Of a DNA stretch of 13,628 bases, positions 1 through 5,879 are shown piece after piece. The notes under the pieces were generated by a model, which was given only the letters and a program-made list of their open reading frames with translations, did no database searches and had not been told where the DNA came from. Every line of letters begins with the position of its first letter. Within the stretch, counting starts at the first letter, position 1. Origin of the DNA: Pseudolysinimonas_A sp965653335 (GTDB lineage Bacteria > Actinomycetota > Actinomycetes > Actinomycetales > Microbacteriaceae); assembly GCA_965653335.1 (NCBI GenBank), contig CBFGZU010000051.1, positions 1 through 13,628 of the forward strand, in the 5' to 3' direction. The translations under genes were made by a program, and so were the position numbers.

Positions 1-203
1 TCGCCGGGCAGTTCCTCGATGCCGGAGCGCTCGACGAGATCGCCCTCTCGGTCGCCCCGGTCGCGCTCACCGGTGGTGCTCCGTTGTTTCCGCGACGGGT
101 CGAGTCGAACCGATTGCGGCTCGTCTCGGCCGCGAAGGTGGGACAGTTCGCTCGACTCGTCTACGCGGTCAGGCCGAGCACGACGGCAACTGACGCCGGA
201 TGA
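1..203 (+). CDS. Dihydrofolate reductase / RibD C-terminal family protein, 3' end only
   Basis: The 5' part lies outside the window. The reading frame enters at base 3 and runs 66 codons to a TGA at 201-203. The visible part begins AGQFLDAGALDEIALSVAPV and continues with a GGAPLFPRR stretch. This matches the C-terminal strand-helix region of the RibD-C/DHFR-like fold, in which a Q/FLDAGLLDE helix is followed by LSVAPV and a GxGxPLFP turn. Such proteins are usually NADPH-dependent reductases of about 180-200 residues, and actinobacteria carry many paralogues of unknown substrate. Cofactor-binding residues lie upstream and cannot be seen, so only the family is called. Its last 35 nt overlap the 3' end of the convergent Nudix gene. 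The final residues (TATDAG) run past the usual family end, so the overlap is probably a stop-codon drift rather than a functional extension. Confidence 0.8.
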   Translation, partial: AGQFLDAGALDEIALSVAPVALTGGAPLFPRRVESNRLRLVSAAKVGQFARLVYAVRPSTTATDAG

Positions 204-633
204 GGTCGATCAGCTCCCGCGGCTCGAACGGTGGTCGCTCGGCGAGCAACTCGGCAAGGGTCCACCATCGGTGCTCGGTGACGTCGAGGCGTTCGTCATC
301 GGTCCACTTCTCATCGGACGGCTCGAAGGCGTCGACGACCGCGGTGTAGAACTTCGCATGGCCGGTGTCGTGATCGGCGGAGTCCCACGGCACGTCGAAA
401 TCGTGCGACCAGACCGGCCCCGTCAGAGTGCCGAGCCGCAGCCCGGTCTCCTCCTCCAGCTCCCGCAACGCCGCCTCGAGATGGGTCTCGCCGGGGTCCA
501 CTCCCCCACCGGGCGTGATCCATCGCGCACGTCGCGACGAGTCGGGCGCCGCGGTGAGGAAGAGCAGCACCCGGTCATCGTGGTCGAACAGCAGCACCCG
601 CGAGGTGAGCCGATGCGCGTGGAGGTTGGGCAC
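169..633 (-). CDS. Nudix hydrolase
   Basis: A 154-residue protein with a complete Nudix box at residues 43-65: G43-x5-E49-x7-R57-E-L-E-E-E-T-G64-L65. The acidic residues 60-62 would bind the divalent metal. A strand before the box (RVLLF, residues 21-25) and the W38-ITPGGG entry are typical of the fold. Nudix enzymes cleave nucleoside diphosphates linked to another group. The substrate here, whether an oxidised nucleotide or another nucleotide derivative, cannot be told from sequence. The start is GTG at 631-633, 9 nt after the SDR stop codon, with no clear Shine-Dalgarno sequence. It is therefore probably co-transcribed with and translated after the SDR gene. The 3' end overlaps the convergent reductase gene by 35 nt. 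The family is certain and the substrate unknown. Confidence 0.93.
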   Translation of the reverse strand: MPNLHAHRLTSRVLLFDHDDRVLLFLTAAPDSSRRARWITPGGGVDPGETHLEAALRELEEETGLRLGTLTGPVWSHDFDVPWDSADHDTGHAKFYTAVVDAFEPSDEKWTDDERLDVTEHRWWTLAELLAERPPFEPRELIDLIRRQLPSCSA

Positions 634-642
634 GTTCGCGGG

Positions 643-1428
643 TCAGCGGTGCGGGTGCAGGAAGCCGCTCACGTCGCCGACGTAACGGATGCGGTCCTCG
701 GGAAGGGGCTCGACGGCGGCCCGGGCTACCTCGGCGGCGAACTCGCTGACGGTGTACAGCCGGCCGGCGTCATCGCGGCGGGCATCGAGCACCCCCGGCT
801 GAGCCCGGTCGAGAAGGGTGGCCGTGATGGTGCCTTCGATCATGTCGCCCGAGACGACGACGAAACCCACGCCTGCGGCATCGAGCTGCGGGATCCGTTC
901 GCGCAACGCATCCTCGCCGGCGCGCTTGCTCTCGGCGACCTTCTGGTACTCGGGCATCGTCGGGACCGTGTGGATGAAGTGCGCCTGGTGACTCGTGACG
1001 AACACGACGCGTGCGCCGTCTCCGAGCAGCGGCAGCGCGGTCTCGAGGGCGTGAACCTGGGCGTCGCGATTGAGCCGCAGGGCGTAGTCCTCAGCCATGC
1101 CGCCTTCCATGCCGCCGGATGCGTTGAGCACGAGGATGTCGAGACCGCCCCAGGCGTCGGCGACGGTCTGGAACATCGCTTCGACCGAGGACGCGTCGGT
1201 GAGGTCCCCACCGATCGCCACGGCCTCTCCCCCGGCATCCGTGACCTCGGCGACGAGCTTGAGCGCCCGCGCCTCCTTGTTGCGATAGTTGATCGCGACC
1301 TTGGCGCCGGCCGCGGCGAGGTACCTCGCGGTATCGGCACCGATTCCGCGGGACGATCCGGTGATGAGGGCGCGTTTTCCGGCCAGGGATCCGGCGGGCA
1401 GGGCAGGGGTGACGGGTTCGGTGCTCAC
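643..1428 (-). CDS. SDR family oxidoreductase with atypical active site
   Basis: A 261-residue Rossmann-fold short-chain dehydrogenase/reductase. The cofactor loop is T23-G-S-S-R-G-I-G30. An acidic D75 of the D-L-T motif and an LNAS motif at 101-104 (the classical NAG region) follow. NY(R) at residues 47-49 after the second strand suggests NADP preference, which is an inference. Catalytic-type S146 is present in VTSHQ. However, the classical YxxxK is missing: Y161 is followed by K163 and K168, spaced as Y-x6-K, and the position four before K168 is valine. It may be a divergent reductase that uses Y161 in a shifted loop, or a weakly active one. The substrate is unknown. The GTG start at 1426-1428 lacks a Shine-Dalgarno sequence but sits 7 nt after a -10-like hexamer, suggesting a leaderless mRNA. 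The Nudix gene follows 9 nt downstream. Confidence 0.9.
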   Translation of the reverse strand: MSTEPVTPALPAGSLAGKRALITGSSRGIGADTARYLAAAGAKVAINYRNKEARALKLVAEVTDAGGEAVAIGGDLTDASSVEAMFQTVADAWGGLDILVLNASGGMEGGMAEDYALRLNRDAQVHALETALPLLGDGARVVFVTSHQAHFIHTVPTMPEYQKVAESKRAGEDALRERIPQLDAAGVGFVVVSGDMIEGTITATLLDRAQPGVLDARRDDAGRLYTVSEFAAEVARAAVEPLPEDRIRYVGDVSGFLHPHR

Positions 1429-1435
1429 CTACCCG

Positions 1436-1441
1436 AGACTA
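1436..1441 (-). promoter_or_regulatory. Candidate -10 element of a leaderless promoter for the SDR gene
   Basis: Read on the minus strand this is TAGTCT, which fits the actinobacterial TANNNT -10 consensus. Seven nt separate it from the GTG start of the SDR gene, so transcription would begin at or next to the start codon. No ribosome binding site is visible, which agrees with a leaderless message. A -35 element is not convincing. Call based on motif and position only. Confidence 0.45.
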
Positions 1442-1450
1442 CCGGTCTGC

Positions 1451-1456
1451 TAAGTT
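1451..1456 (+). promoter_or_regulatory. Candidate -10 element of a leaderless promoter for the NfeD-SPFH-GDPD operon
   Basis: TAAGTT fits the TANNNT -10 consensus and ends 7 nt before the ATG at 1464. The expected transcription start falls on or beside the A of the ATG. There is no Shine-Dalgarno sequence before this ATG, in contrast to the next gene of the operon, which has AGAAGGA. The -35 region is weak and would overlap the start of the divergent SDR gene. Confidence 0.45.
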
Positions 1457-1463
1457 TCGACAC

Positions 1464-1949
1464 ATGTCGGAGCTCCTGGTCGAGTGGGGTTGGGTGCTCT
1501 GGCTCGCGCTCGTTCTCGTGTTCGTGATCGTCGAGGTTTTCACCCTCGATTTCACCTTCCTCATGCTCGCCGGAGGCAGCCTCGGCGGCCTCGCCGCGGG
1601 CCTGTTCCAGGCGCCGATCTGGGCGCAAGTAGTGATCGCCGGCGTGCTCGCAATCCTGCTTCTCTTCGTCGTCCGGCCGCCACTGCTGCGGGCGTTCCGC
1701 AAAGGCGGTGACCCGACCAAGAGCAACGCCGACGCGCTTCCCGGGCTCACCGGAACCGTCGTCAAGGACTTCACCGACAGTCGCGGCATGGTGAAGCTCG
1801 CCAACGGCGAGACCTGGACATCGCGCCTCGCCGACAGCGTCGAGGGGGATCTCGTCGAAGGCGATCGTGTCGTCGTCACCGCCATCGAGGGAGCGACCGC
1901 CGTGGTCGTTCCCGCACCGGTACCCCGGAAAGAAGGATCGACCTCATGA
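1464..1949 (+). CDS. NfeD family membrane protein (short form)
   Basis: A 161-residue protein. The N-terminal half is membrane: hydrophobic segments at about 8-27, 31-49 and 52-70. A short basic linker (RPPLLRAFRK, 71-80) follows. The C-terminal half (about 92-150) is a soluble OB-fold-like domain with the characteristic LPGLTGTVV start, an NGETWTSRL segment and a GDRVVVTAI strand. This is the short NfeD architecture without the ClpP-like serine protease domain. Short NfeD proteins are typically encoded beside SPFH proteins and are thought to work with them in membrane microdomains. The adjacency here fits that closely. The ATG is first in its transcript and probably leaderless. The stop codon overlaps the start of the SPFH gene (ATGA), indicating translational coupling. 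Confidence 0.92.
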   Translation: MSELLVEWGWVLWLALVLVFVIVEVFTLDFTFLMLAGGSLGGLAAGLFQAPIWAQVVIAGVLAILLLFVVRPPLLRAFRKGGDPTKSNADALPGLTGTVVKDFTDSRGMVKLANGETWTSRLADSVEGDLVEGDRVVVTAIEGATAVVVPAPVPRKEGSTS

Positions 1950-2860
1950 GCGAAGCCGAAATCTTCAACAGCGTGATCCTCTGGATCGTCGTCGCGATCG
2001 TCATCATCTTCGTGTTCACGATCATCGCGCGGTCGATCCGCATCATCCCGCAGGCCTACGCCGGCATCGTCGAGCGTCTCGGCCGGTATCACAAGACGCT
2101 CAACCCGGGGCTCAACATCCTCGTGCCGTTCATCGATCGGCTTCGCCCGCTCGTCGACATGCGCGAGCAGGTCGTGTCGTTCCCGCCGCAGCCGGTCATC
2201 ACGGAAGACAACCTCGTCGTGTCGATCGACACCGTCGTGTTCTTCCAAGTGAACGACGCGCGGGCCGCGACGTACGAGATCGCGAACTACCTCGGCGCCG
2301 TCGAGCAGCTGACGACGACGACTCTCCGTAACGTCGTCGGCGGGCTCAACCTCGAAGAGGCGCTCACCTCCCGCGACAACATCAACACCCAGCTGCGTGT
2401 CGTCCTCGATGAGTCGACCGGCAAGTGGGGCATCCGCGTCGGCCGCGTCGAACTCAAGGCGATCGACCCGCCCGTGAGCATCCAGGACTCGATGGAGAAG
2501 CAGATGCGCGCCGAACGTGATCGTCGCGCCGTGATCCTCACCGCCGAGGGCACCAAGCAGTCGCAGATCCTCGAGGCGGAGGGGGCGCGCCAGTCCGAGA
2601 TTCTTCGCGCCGAAGGTGATGCCAAGGCGCAGGTGCTGCGTGCCCAGGGTGAGGCCGAAGCGATCACGACGGTCTTCGGCGCCATTCACGCAGGCAACCC
2701 CGACAGCAAGCTCCTCGCCTACCAGTACCTGCAGACTCTGCCCAAGCTCGCCGACGGCGACGCCAACAAACTGTGGATCATCCCGAGCGAACTCACCGAA
2801 GCGCTCAAGGGCATCGGTCAAGGATTCCTGCCGTCACGTGACACCCCGCCCTCCAAGTAG
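1946..2860 (+). CDS. SPFH / stomatin / prohibitin-like membrane protein
   Basis: A 304-residue protein of the stomatin-like (QmcA-type) SPFH group. One N-terminal membrane segment (about 10-28) is followed by IIPQAYAGIVERLGRY and the band-7 domain (about 33-190), including NPGLNILVPFID and DxREQVVSFP. Residues 190-245 are a charged Ala/Glu-rich helix containing an 11-residue repeat: AEGTKQSQILE, AEGARQSEILR, AEGDAKAQVLR and a partial fourth unit. The C-terminal part (KLWIIPSEL, 275-283) is typical of the family. These proteins form large oligomeric rings or cages on the membrane and affect membrane organisation and proteolysis. The exact role in actinobacteria is not known. The start is set by AGAAGGA at 1931-1937, 8 nt before the ATG, and by the 4-nt overlap with the NfeD gene. 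Confidence 0.95.
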   Translation: MSEAEIFNSVILWIVVAIVIIFVFTIIARSIRIIPQAYAGIVERLGRYHKTLNPGLNILVPFIDRLRPLVDMREQVVSFPPQPVITEDNLVVSIDTVVFFQVNDARAATYEIANYLGAVEQLTTTTLRNVVGGLNLEEALTSRDNINTQLRVVLDESTGKWGIRVGRVELKAIDPPVSIQDSMEKQMRAERDRRAVILTAEGTKQSQILEAEGARQSEILRAEGDAKAQVLRAQGEAEAITTVFGAIHAGNPDSKLLAYQYLQTLPKLADGDANKLWIIPSELTEALKGIGQGFLPSRDTPPSK

Positions 2861-3623
2861 CGGTTACTTCACTCCCGCTCCCCCGCGGCTGCTCGCCCAT
2901 CGCGGGCTCGCGGTCGAGGCCCCCGAGAACACGCTGCTCGCGTTCGCGAAGGCGCTCGCGGTCGGCGTCACGCACCTCGAGACCGACGTGCACGCCTCGG
3001 CGGACGGGGTCGCCATGATCAGCCACGACCCCGACCTGCGCCGGCTCGCCGGGCGAACAGTGTCGGTCGGCCAGCTGACGTCGCACGAGCTGCGACGAGT
3101 CGATCTCGGCGCGGCTCAGGGTTTCGCGTCGCTCGCCGAGGCGCTCGACGCCTTTCCCGACGCGCGCTTCAACATCGACATCAAGTCGGCGGATGCCGTC
3201 GCTCCGACGGTCGCGGCGATCCGTGATGCCCGGGCGATCGATCGCGTGCTCGTCGGATCGTTCAACCCCACCCGCCGTCGCGCGGCCGTGAGCGAACTCC
3301 CCGGCGTCGCGACGTCGATCTCCTCCCGAGGCGCCGTCGCCGCTGTGAGTGCGGCGCGCAGCCCCGGCGGCCGGCCGACTCTGCGCCGCATCCTGCGCGA
3401 CGTGCACGCGGTGCAATTGCCGCTCTCGATTCTGCGGATGCCGACGATGACTCCGCGCACCCTTGAGGCGTTCCACGCGGCGGGGGTCGAAGTGCATGCC
3501 TGGACCATCAACGATGAACCGACGATGGATCGGCTGCTCGATCTCGGAGTCGACGGGCTCATCAGTGATCGTGTCGACATCGCGGCGGCACTGCTCGCTC
3601 GGCGTTTGGGCCGACGGTCCTGA
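2838..3623 (+). CDS. Glycerophosphodiester phosphodiesterase family protein
   Basis: A 261-residue TIM-barrel phosphodiesterase. Active-site signatures are all present: H21-R-G at the first strand, PENT (29-32), E48-T-D50 as metal ligands, and H63-D-P. Later barrel features include NIDIKS, LVGSFNP and an H-A-W-T-I-N segment. GDPD enzymes hydrolyse deacylated phospholipids to glycerol-3-phosphate and an alcohol. No signal peptide is visible, so it probably acts in the cytoplasm. GTG at 2838 is the only in-frame start just ahead of the HRG motif, and it overlaps the SPFH gene by 23 nt. The AAGGA at 2820-2824 is spaced rather far (13 nt), so translation may rely on coupling. The open frame continues upstream inside the SPFH gene, but that part is out-of-frame shadow. 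The gene ends before a hairpin at 3639-3673. Confidence 0.93.
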   Translation: MTPRPPSSGYFTPAPPRLLAHRGLAVEAPENTLLAFAKALAVGVTHLETDVHASADGVAMISHDPDLRRLAGRTVSVGQLTSHELRRVDLGAAQGFASLAEALDAFPDARFNIDIKSADAVAPTVAAIRDARAIDRVLVGSFNPTRRRAAVSELPGVATSISSRGAVAAVSAARSPGGRPTLRRILRDVHAVQLPLSILRMPTMTPRTLEAFHAAGVEVHAWTINDEPTMDRLLDLGVDGLISDRVDIAAALLARRLGRRS

Positions 3624-3638
3624 GCGCTTCTCGCGACC

Positions 3639-3673
3639 TGCTTCACATCCGACCGGCAACGGCTGTGAAAGCA
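3639..3673 (+). terminator. Hairpin after the NfeD-SPFH-GDPD operon, possible terminator
   Basis: Sixteen nt after the GDPD stop codon an inverted repeat TTCACA (3642-3647) / TGTGAA (3664-3669) can pair. An inner CCG/CGG stem extends it after a single mismatch, and an outer TGC/GCA extends it with one bulged A. This makes about 12 base pairs around an 8-nt loop. No T-run follows, as is common in high-GC actinobacteria. It could instead be a palindromic operator for rbpA, whose promoter region starts about 20 nt downstream. Confidence 0.45.
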
Positions 3674-3692
3674 CTGGGAAGGGGCGTGCGGC

Positions 3693-3724
3693 GGGATTGC
3701 TGAGGCCAGCCTGTTCGTTATACC
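3693..3724 (+). promoter_or_regulatory. Candidate SigR/SigH-type promoter of rbpA, overlapping a weak housekeeping promoter
   Basis: GGGATT (3693-3698) is followed by exactly 18 nt and then GTT (3717-3719) preceded by C. This is one mismatch from the SigR consensus GGGAAT-N18-GTT. A housekeeping alternative overlaps it: TTGCTG (3697-3702), 16 nt, TATACC (3719-3724). Either would give an untranslated leader of roughly 65 nt before the rbpA ATG. In Streptomyces coelicolor rbpA is a known SigR target, which supports the assignment. Apart from this promoter and the upstream hairpin, I see nothing else in the 171-nt gap between the GDPD gene and rbpA. Confidence 0.5.
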
Positions 3725-3794
3725 TGTGACGGGCGTCGTTCTACCGAACCCGCGTCCTCATACGAGCCACCGGGAACAGGAAGAAGGCCACACG

Positions 3795-4175
3795 ATGGCA
3801 GAACGCAACCTCCGGGGCATGCGACTCGGATCGCAGAGCCTCCAGAGCGAAGAGGGCGTCGAGTTCGTCCCGCGTCGCAAGAGCGTCTACCGCACGCACG
3901 ACGGCTCCACATTCGAGGTGACGTTCGCACTCGACGCCGAGATTCCCGAGACGTGGGAGTCGCCGCGTAGCGGTCAAGAGGGTCGGCTCGTCGCCGAGGA
4001 CGGCTCGCTCGTCGAGACGGAGGTCGTTGAGACCAAGGCCGCCCGGACGCACTGGGACATGCTGCTCGAACGACGTACCCGCCCCGAGCTGGAGGAGCTG
4101 CTTCAGGAGCGGCTCGAACTGCTCCGCGCGCGCCGCGGCGAAGAAGCGGCGAAAAACTCGAAGAAGTCCGCCTGA
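3795..4175 (+). CDS. rbpA: RNA polymerase-binding protein RbpA
   Basis: A 126-residue protein that binds RNA polymerase and group I/II sigma factors and stabilises the open complex in actinobacteria. In order it has: the N-terminal tail (MAERNLRGMRLGSQSLQ), the core domain (about 26-78; VYRTHDGSTFEVTF and DAEIPETW), the basic linker with R84 in AARTHWDM, and the sigma-interacting helix (LLERRTRPELEELL, 90-103). There is no cysteine, so the zinc site of Streptomyces RbpA is absent, as in mycobacterial RbpA. A Lys-rich tail (AAKNSKKSA) extends beyond the core family. The ATG is set by a strong AGGAAGAAGG at 3778-3787, 7 nt upstream; an in-frame GTG at 3726 lies in the promoter region. The gene is monocistronic, converging on lnt 33 nt away. 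Confidence 0.97.
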   Translation: MAERNLRGMRLGSQSLQSEEGVEFVPRRKSVYRTHDGSTFEVTFALDAEIPETWESPRSGQEGRLVAEDGSLVETEVVETKAARTHWDMLLERRTRPELEELLQERLELLRARRGEEAAKNSKKSA

Positions 4176-4179
4176 TTCG

Positions 4180-4205
4180 ACGGCCGGTTCACCCCCGGTC
4201 GCCGT
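4180..4205. terminator. Weak hairpin between convergent rbpA and lnt
   Basis: ACGGC (4180-4184) pairs with GCCGT (4201-4205) and CGG (4185-4187) with CCG (4195-4197). A 3-nt bulge and a 7-nt loop interrupt the stem, giving about 8 base pairs. It fills the 33-nt gap between two convergent stop codons, where a shared bidirectional terminator would be expected. There is no T-run, and such stems arise easily in GC-rich DNA. Confidence 0.28.
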
Positions 4206-4208
4206 GCG

Positions 4209-5879
4209 TCACAGTCGGCGCGCCCGCGCCGCGAACCCCGCGATCACGAGTCCGGCGAGACCGACGATCGCGGCGAGCCACTCGAGCTGACGACCGACGA
4301 GCACTGCGGGCGTGATCGTCGTGAGCAGTGGCACATCGGCGACCATGACGCCGGGCTCGTACGCGGGCAACTGTTGCTCGATCCGGCCGTCCGGCAGGAT
4401 GATCGCGCTCGTGCCGACCGTCGAGATGTTGACGACGGTGCGCGCCGTCTCGAGCGCTCGGATGCGTGCGATCGCGAGCTGCTGAACGCTCTCATCGGTG
4501 CGCCCGAAGTCGGCATTGTTGGTCTCGGCGAACACGATCTGGCCGCCCTGCTCGACGATCTCGGTGAGCAGCTGGTCGTCGACGATGTCGAAGCAGATCG
4601 CGTGACCGACGATCACGCCGTCACCGAGGTCGAAGACCGAGTCGGTCGTGCCCGGGGTGTACTCGCGCTGGATGAGGTCGATGAGGTCGGGTGCGAACTG
4701 ACGCCAGAACGGGCGGTCGGGCACGTACTCGCCGAACGGCACGGGATGCTTCTTGTCGTAATAGTCGCGCACGCGGGACTCCCTCGGGCCCTCCCCCGGC
4801 TCCCAGAGCATGACGGTGTTGAAGTACTCGGGCACCGGCTCGCCGCTCTCGTCGACCTTGTCGAGCTGGCGCGTCGTGATCGTTCCGCCGACGAGCGGCG
4901 CCCCCGCTCGCTCCGCGACCTCGTCCCAGAGAGCGGCCGCCCAGCCGTAGCGCAGCGGGTCGGCGTCGGAGGCCCCCTCCGGCCAGAGCACGACATCCAC
5001 GTCGGCGTCATAGAGCGGCTCCGTCGCCGCCACCTGCGCGATCAGGTTGTCGCCGAAGGCGTCGGGCGGGTCGAAGTAGCCGGCCTTGGTCGCCCCTTGC
5101 ACGGCGCCGACGCGCAACGTGGGAGCACTCGACGGCGCGGTTCCCGCGAGGCTCGTCCACGGAGGCACCGTGACGAGCACGAGCGCGGCGACAGTGACGA
5201 GCGCCCCGAGCGCGACGCTCCGCTGCGGATGCCGGATCGCCTCCCGCGCGGCAGCGACAGCGAGGGCGACGATGAACACCATCGCGAATGACACCCCGGA
5301 CACCCCCAGCCAGGCGAAGAGCGGTGAGAGCGGGCCGTCGGACTGCGAGAAGCCCACCCGCCCCCACGAGAAGCCGCCGTAGGGCCACACACTCGCGATC
5401 GACTCCCGAGCGGTCCACAGCCCGGCGACGACCGCAGGAAGCAGCAGCAGACGTCCGGCCGGGGTGTCCCACACCCGGGGAATCCAGCGATAAGCGAGGG
5501 CGATGAGCGCCGCCGCGGCCCCGCTCCAGAGCGTCATGACGGCGGCGAGCGCCGACCACGGCAGCACGCCGAGGAACTCCGACGCCCACTCGATGTGGGG
5601 CCAATAGAAGGCCGCGCCGAAGACGAGACCGACGAGGATCGCCGATCCGAGCCGACGGCCCTGCATCGCGATAAGCGCGAGCGCGATCGCGGGGAAGGCG
5701 GTGAACCACCACCCCTTGTCGGGGAACGCCGTGTCGAGCAACAAGCCCGCCCCCGCGGCGACGACGAGCGCCGGAAGCAGCGGCAAGAGGGGCGTGAACC
5801 GACGCCCGAGACGGGCGTCCGCGCCGGGGTCGCGGCTCAGGCCAGAAATGGCCTGAGCTCCATGCTCCACCGCGCTCAC
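4209..5879 (-). CDS. lnt: Apolipoprotein N-acyltransferase
   Basis: A 556-residue membrane enzyme that adds the N-terminal acyl chain to lipoproteins at the outer face of the cytoplasmic membrane. The N-terminal part (about 28-240) has several hydrophobic segments, and a last one (about 530-550) closes the protein. Between them is the carbon-nitrogen hydrolase domain (about 253-515). The catalytic triad is visible: E301 in LWPEGAS, K376 in YYDKKHPVPFGEYVP and C429 in HAICFDIV. ETNNADFG and ARIRALETAR are also diagnostic. The GTG start at 5877-5879 overlaps the helY stop (GTGA), so it is coupled to helY. The frame stays open upstream to 6074 but that part is helY shadow. No Ppm1-type mannosyltransferase domain is fused to it. 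The FKBP-like lipoprotein of the same chain is a possible substrate. Confidence 0.95.
   Translation of the reverse strand: MSAVEHGAQAISGLSRDPGADARLGRRFTPLLPLLPALVVAAGAGLLLDTAFPDKGWWFTAFPAIALALIAMQGRRLGSAILVGLVFGAAFYWPHIEWASEFLGVLPWSALAAVMTLWSGAAAALIALAYRWIPRVWDTPAGRLLLLPAVVAGLWTARESIASVWPYGGFSWGRVGFSQSDGPLSPLFAWLGVSGVSFAMVFIVALAVAAAREAIRHPQRSVALGALVTVAALVLVTVPPWTSLAGTAPSSAPTLRVGAVQGATKAGYFDPPDAFGDNLIAQVAATEPLYDADVDVVLWPEGASDADPLRYGWAAALWDEVAERAGAPLVGGTITTRQLDKVDESGEPVPEYFNTVMLWEPGEGPRESRVRDYYDKKHPVPFGEYVPDRPFWRQFAPDLIDLIQREYTPGTTDSVFDLGDGVIVGHAICFDIVDDQLLTEIVEQGGQIVFAETNNADFGRTDESVQQLAIARIRALETARTVVNISTVGTSAIILPDGRIEQQLPAYEPGVMVADVPLLTTITPAVLVGRQLEWLAAIVGLAGLVIAGFAARARRL

Noticed and set aside
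19..1527. A 502-codon plus-strand open frame across the Nudix and SDR genes
   Set aside because: Shadow of two clear minus-strand genes. Its composition is low-complexity and it has no recognisable domain.
2616..2837. Long upstream extension of the GDPD gene
   Set aside because: Lies inside the SPFH coding region in another frame. The TIM barrel begins just after the GTG at 2838.
3624..3794. A small gene in the GDPD-rbpA gap
   Set aside because: No frame with a ribosome binding site and plausible composition is seen. Promoter and hairpin signals explain the gap.
4374..5291. A 305-codon plus-strand open frame opposite lnt
   Set aside because: Mirror of lnt coding sequence, with no start signal and no family resemblance.
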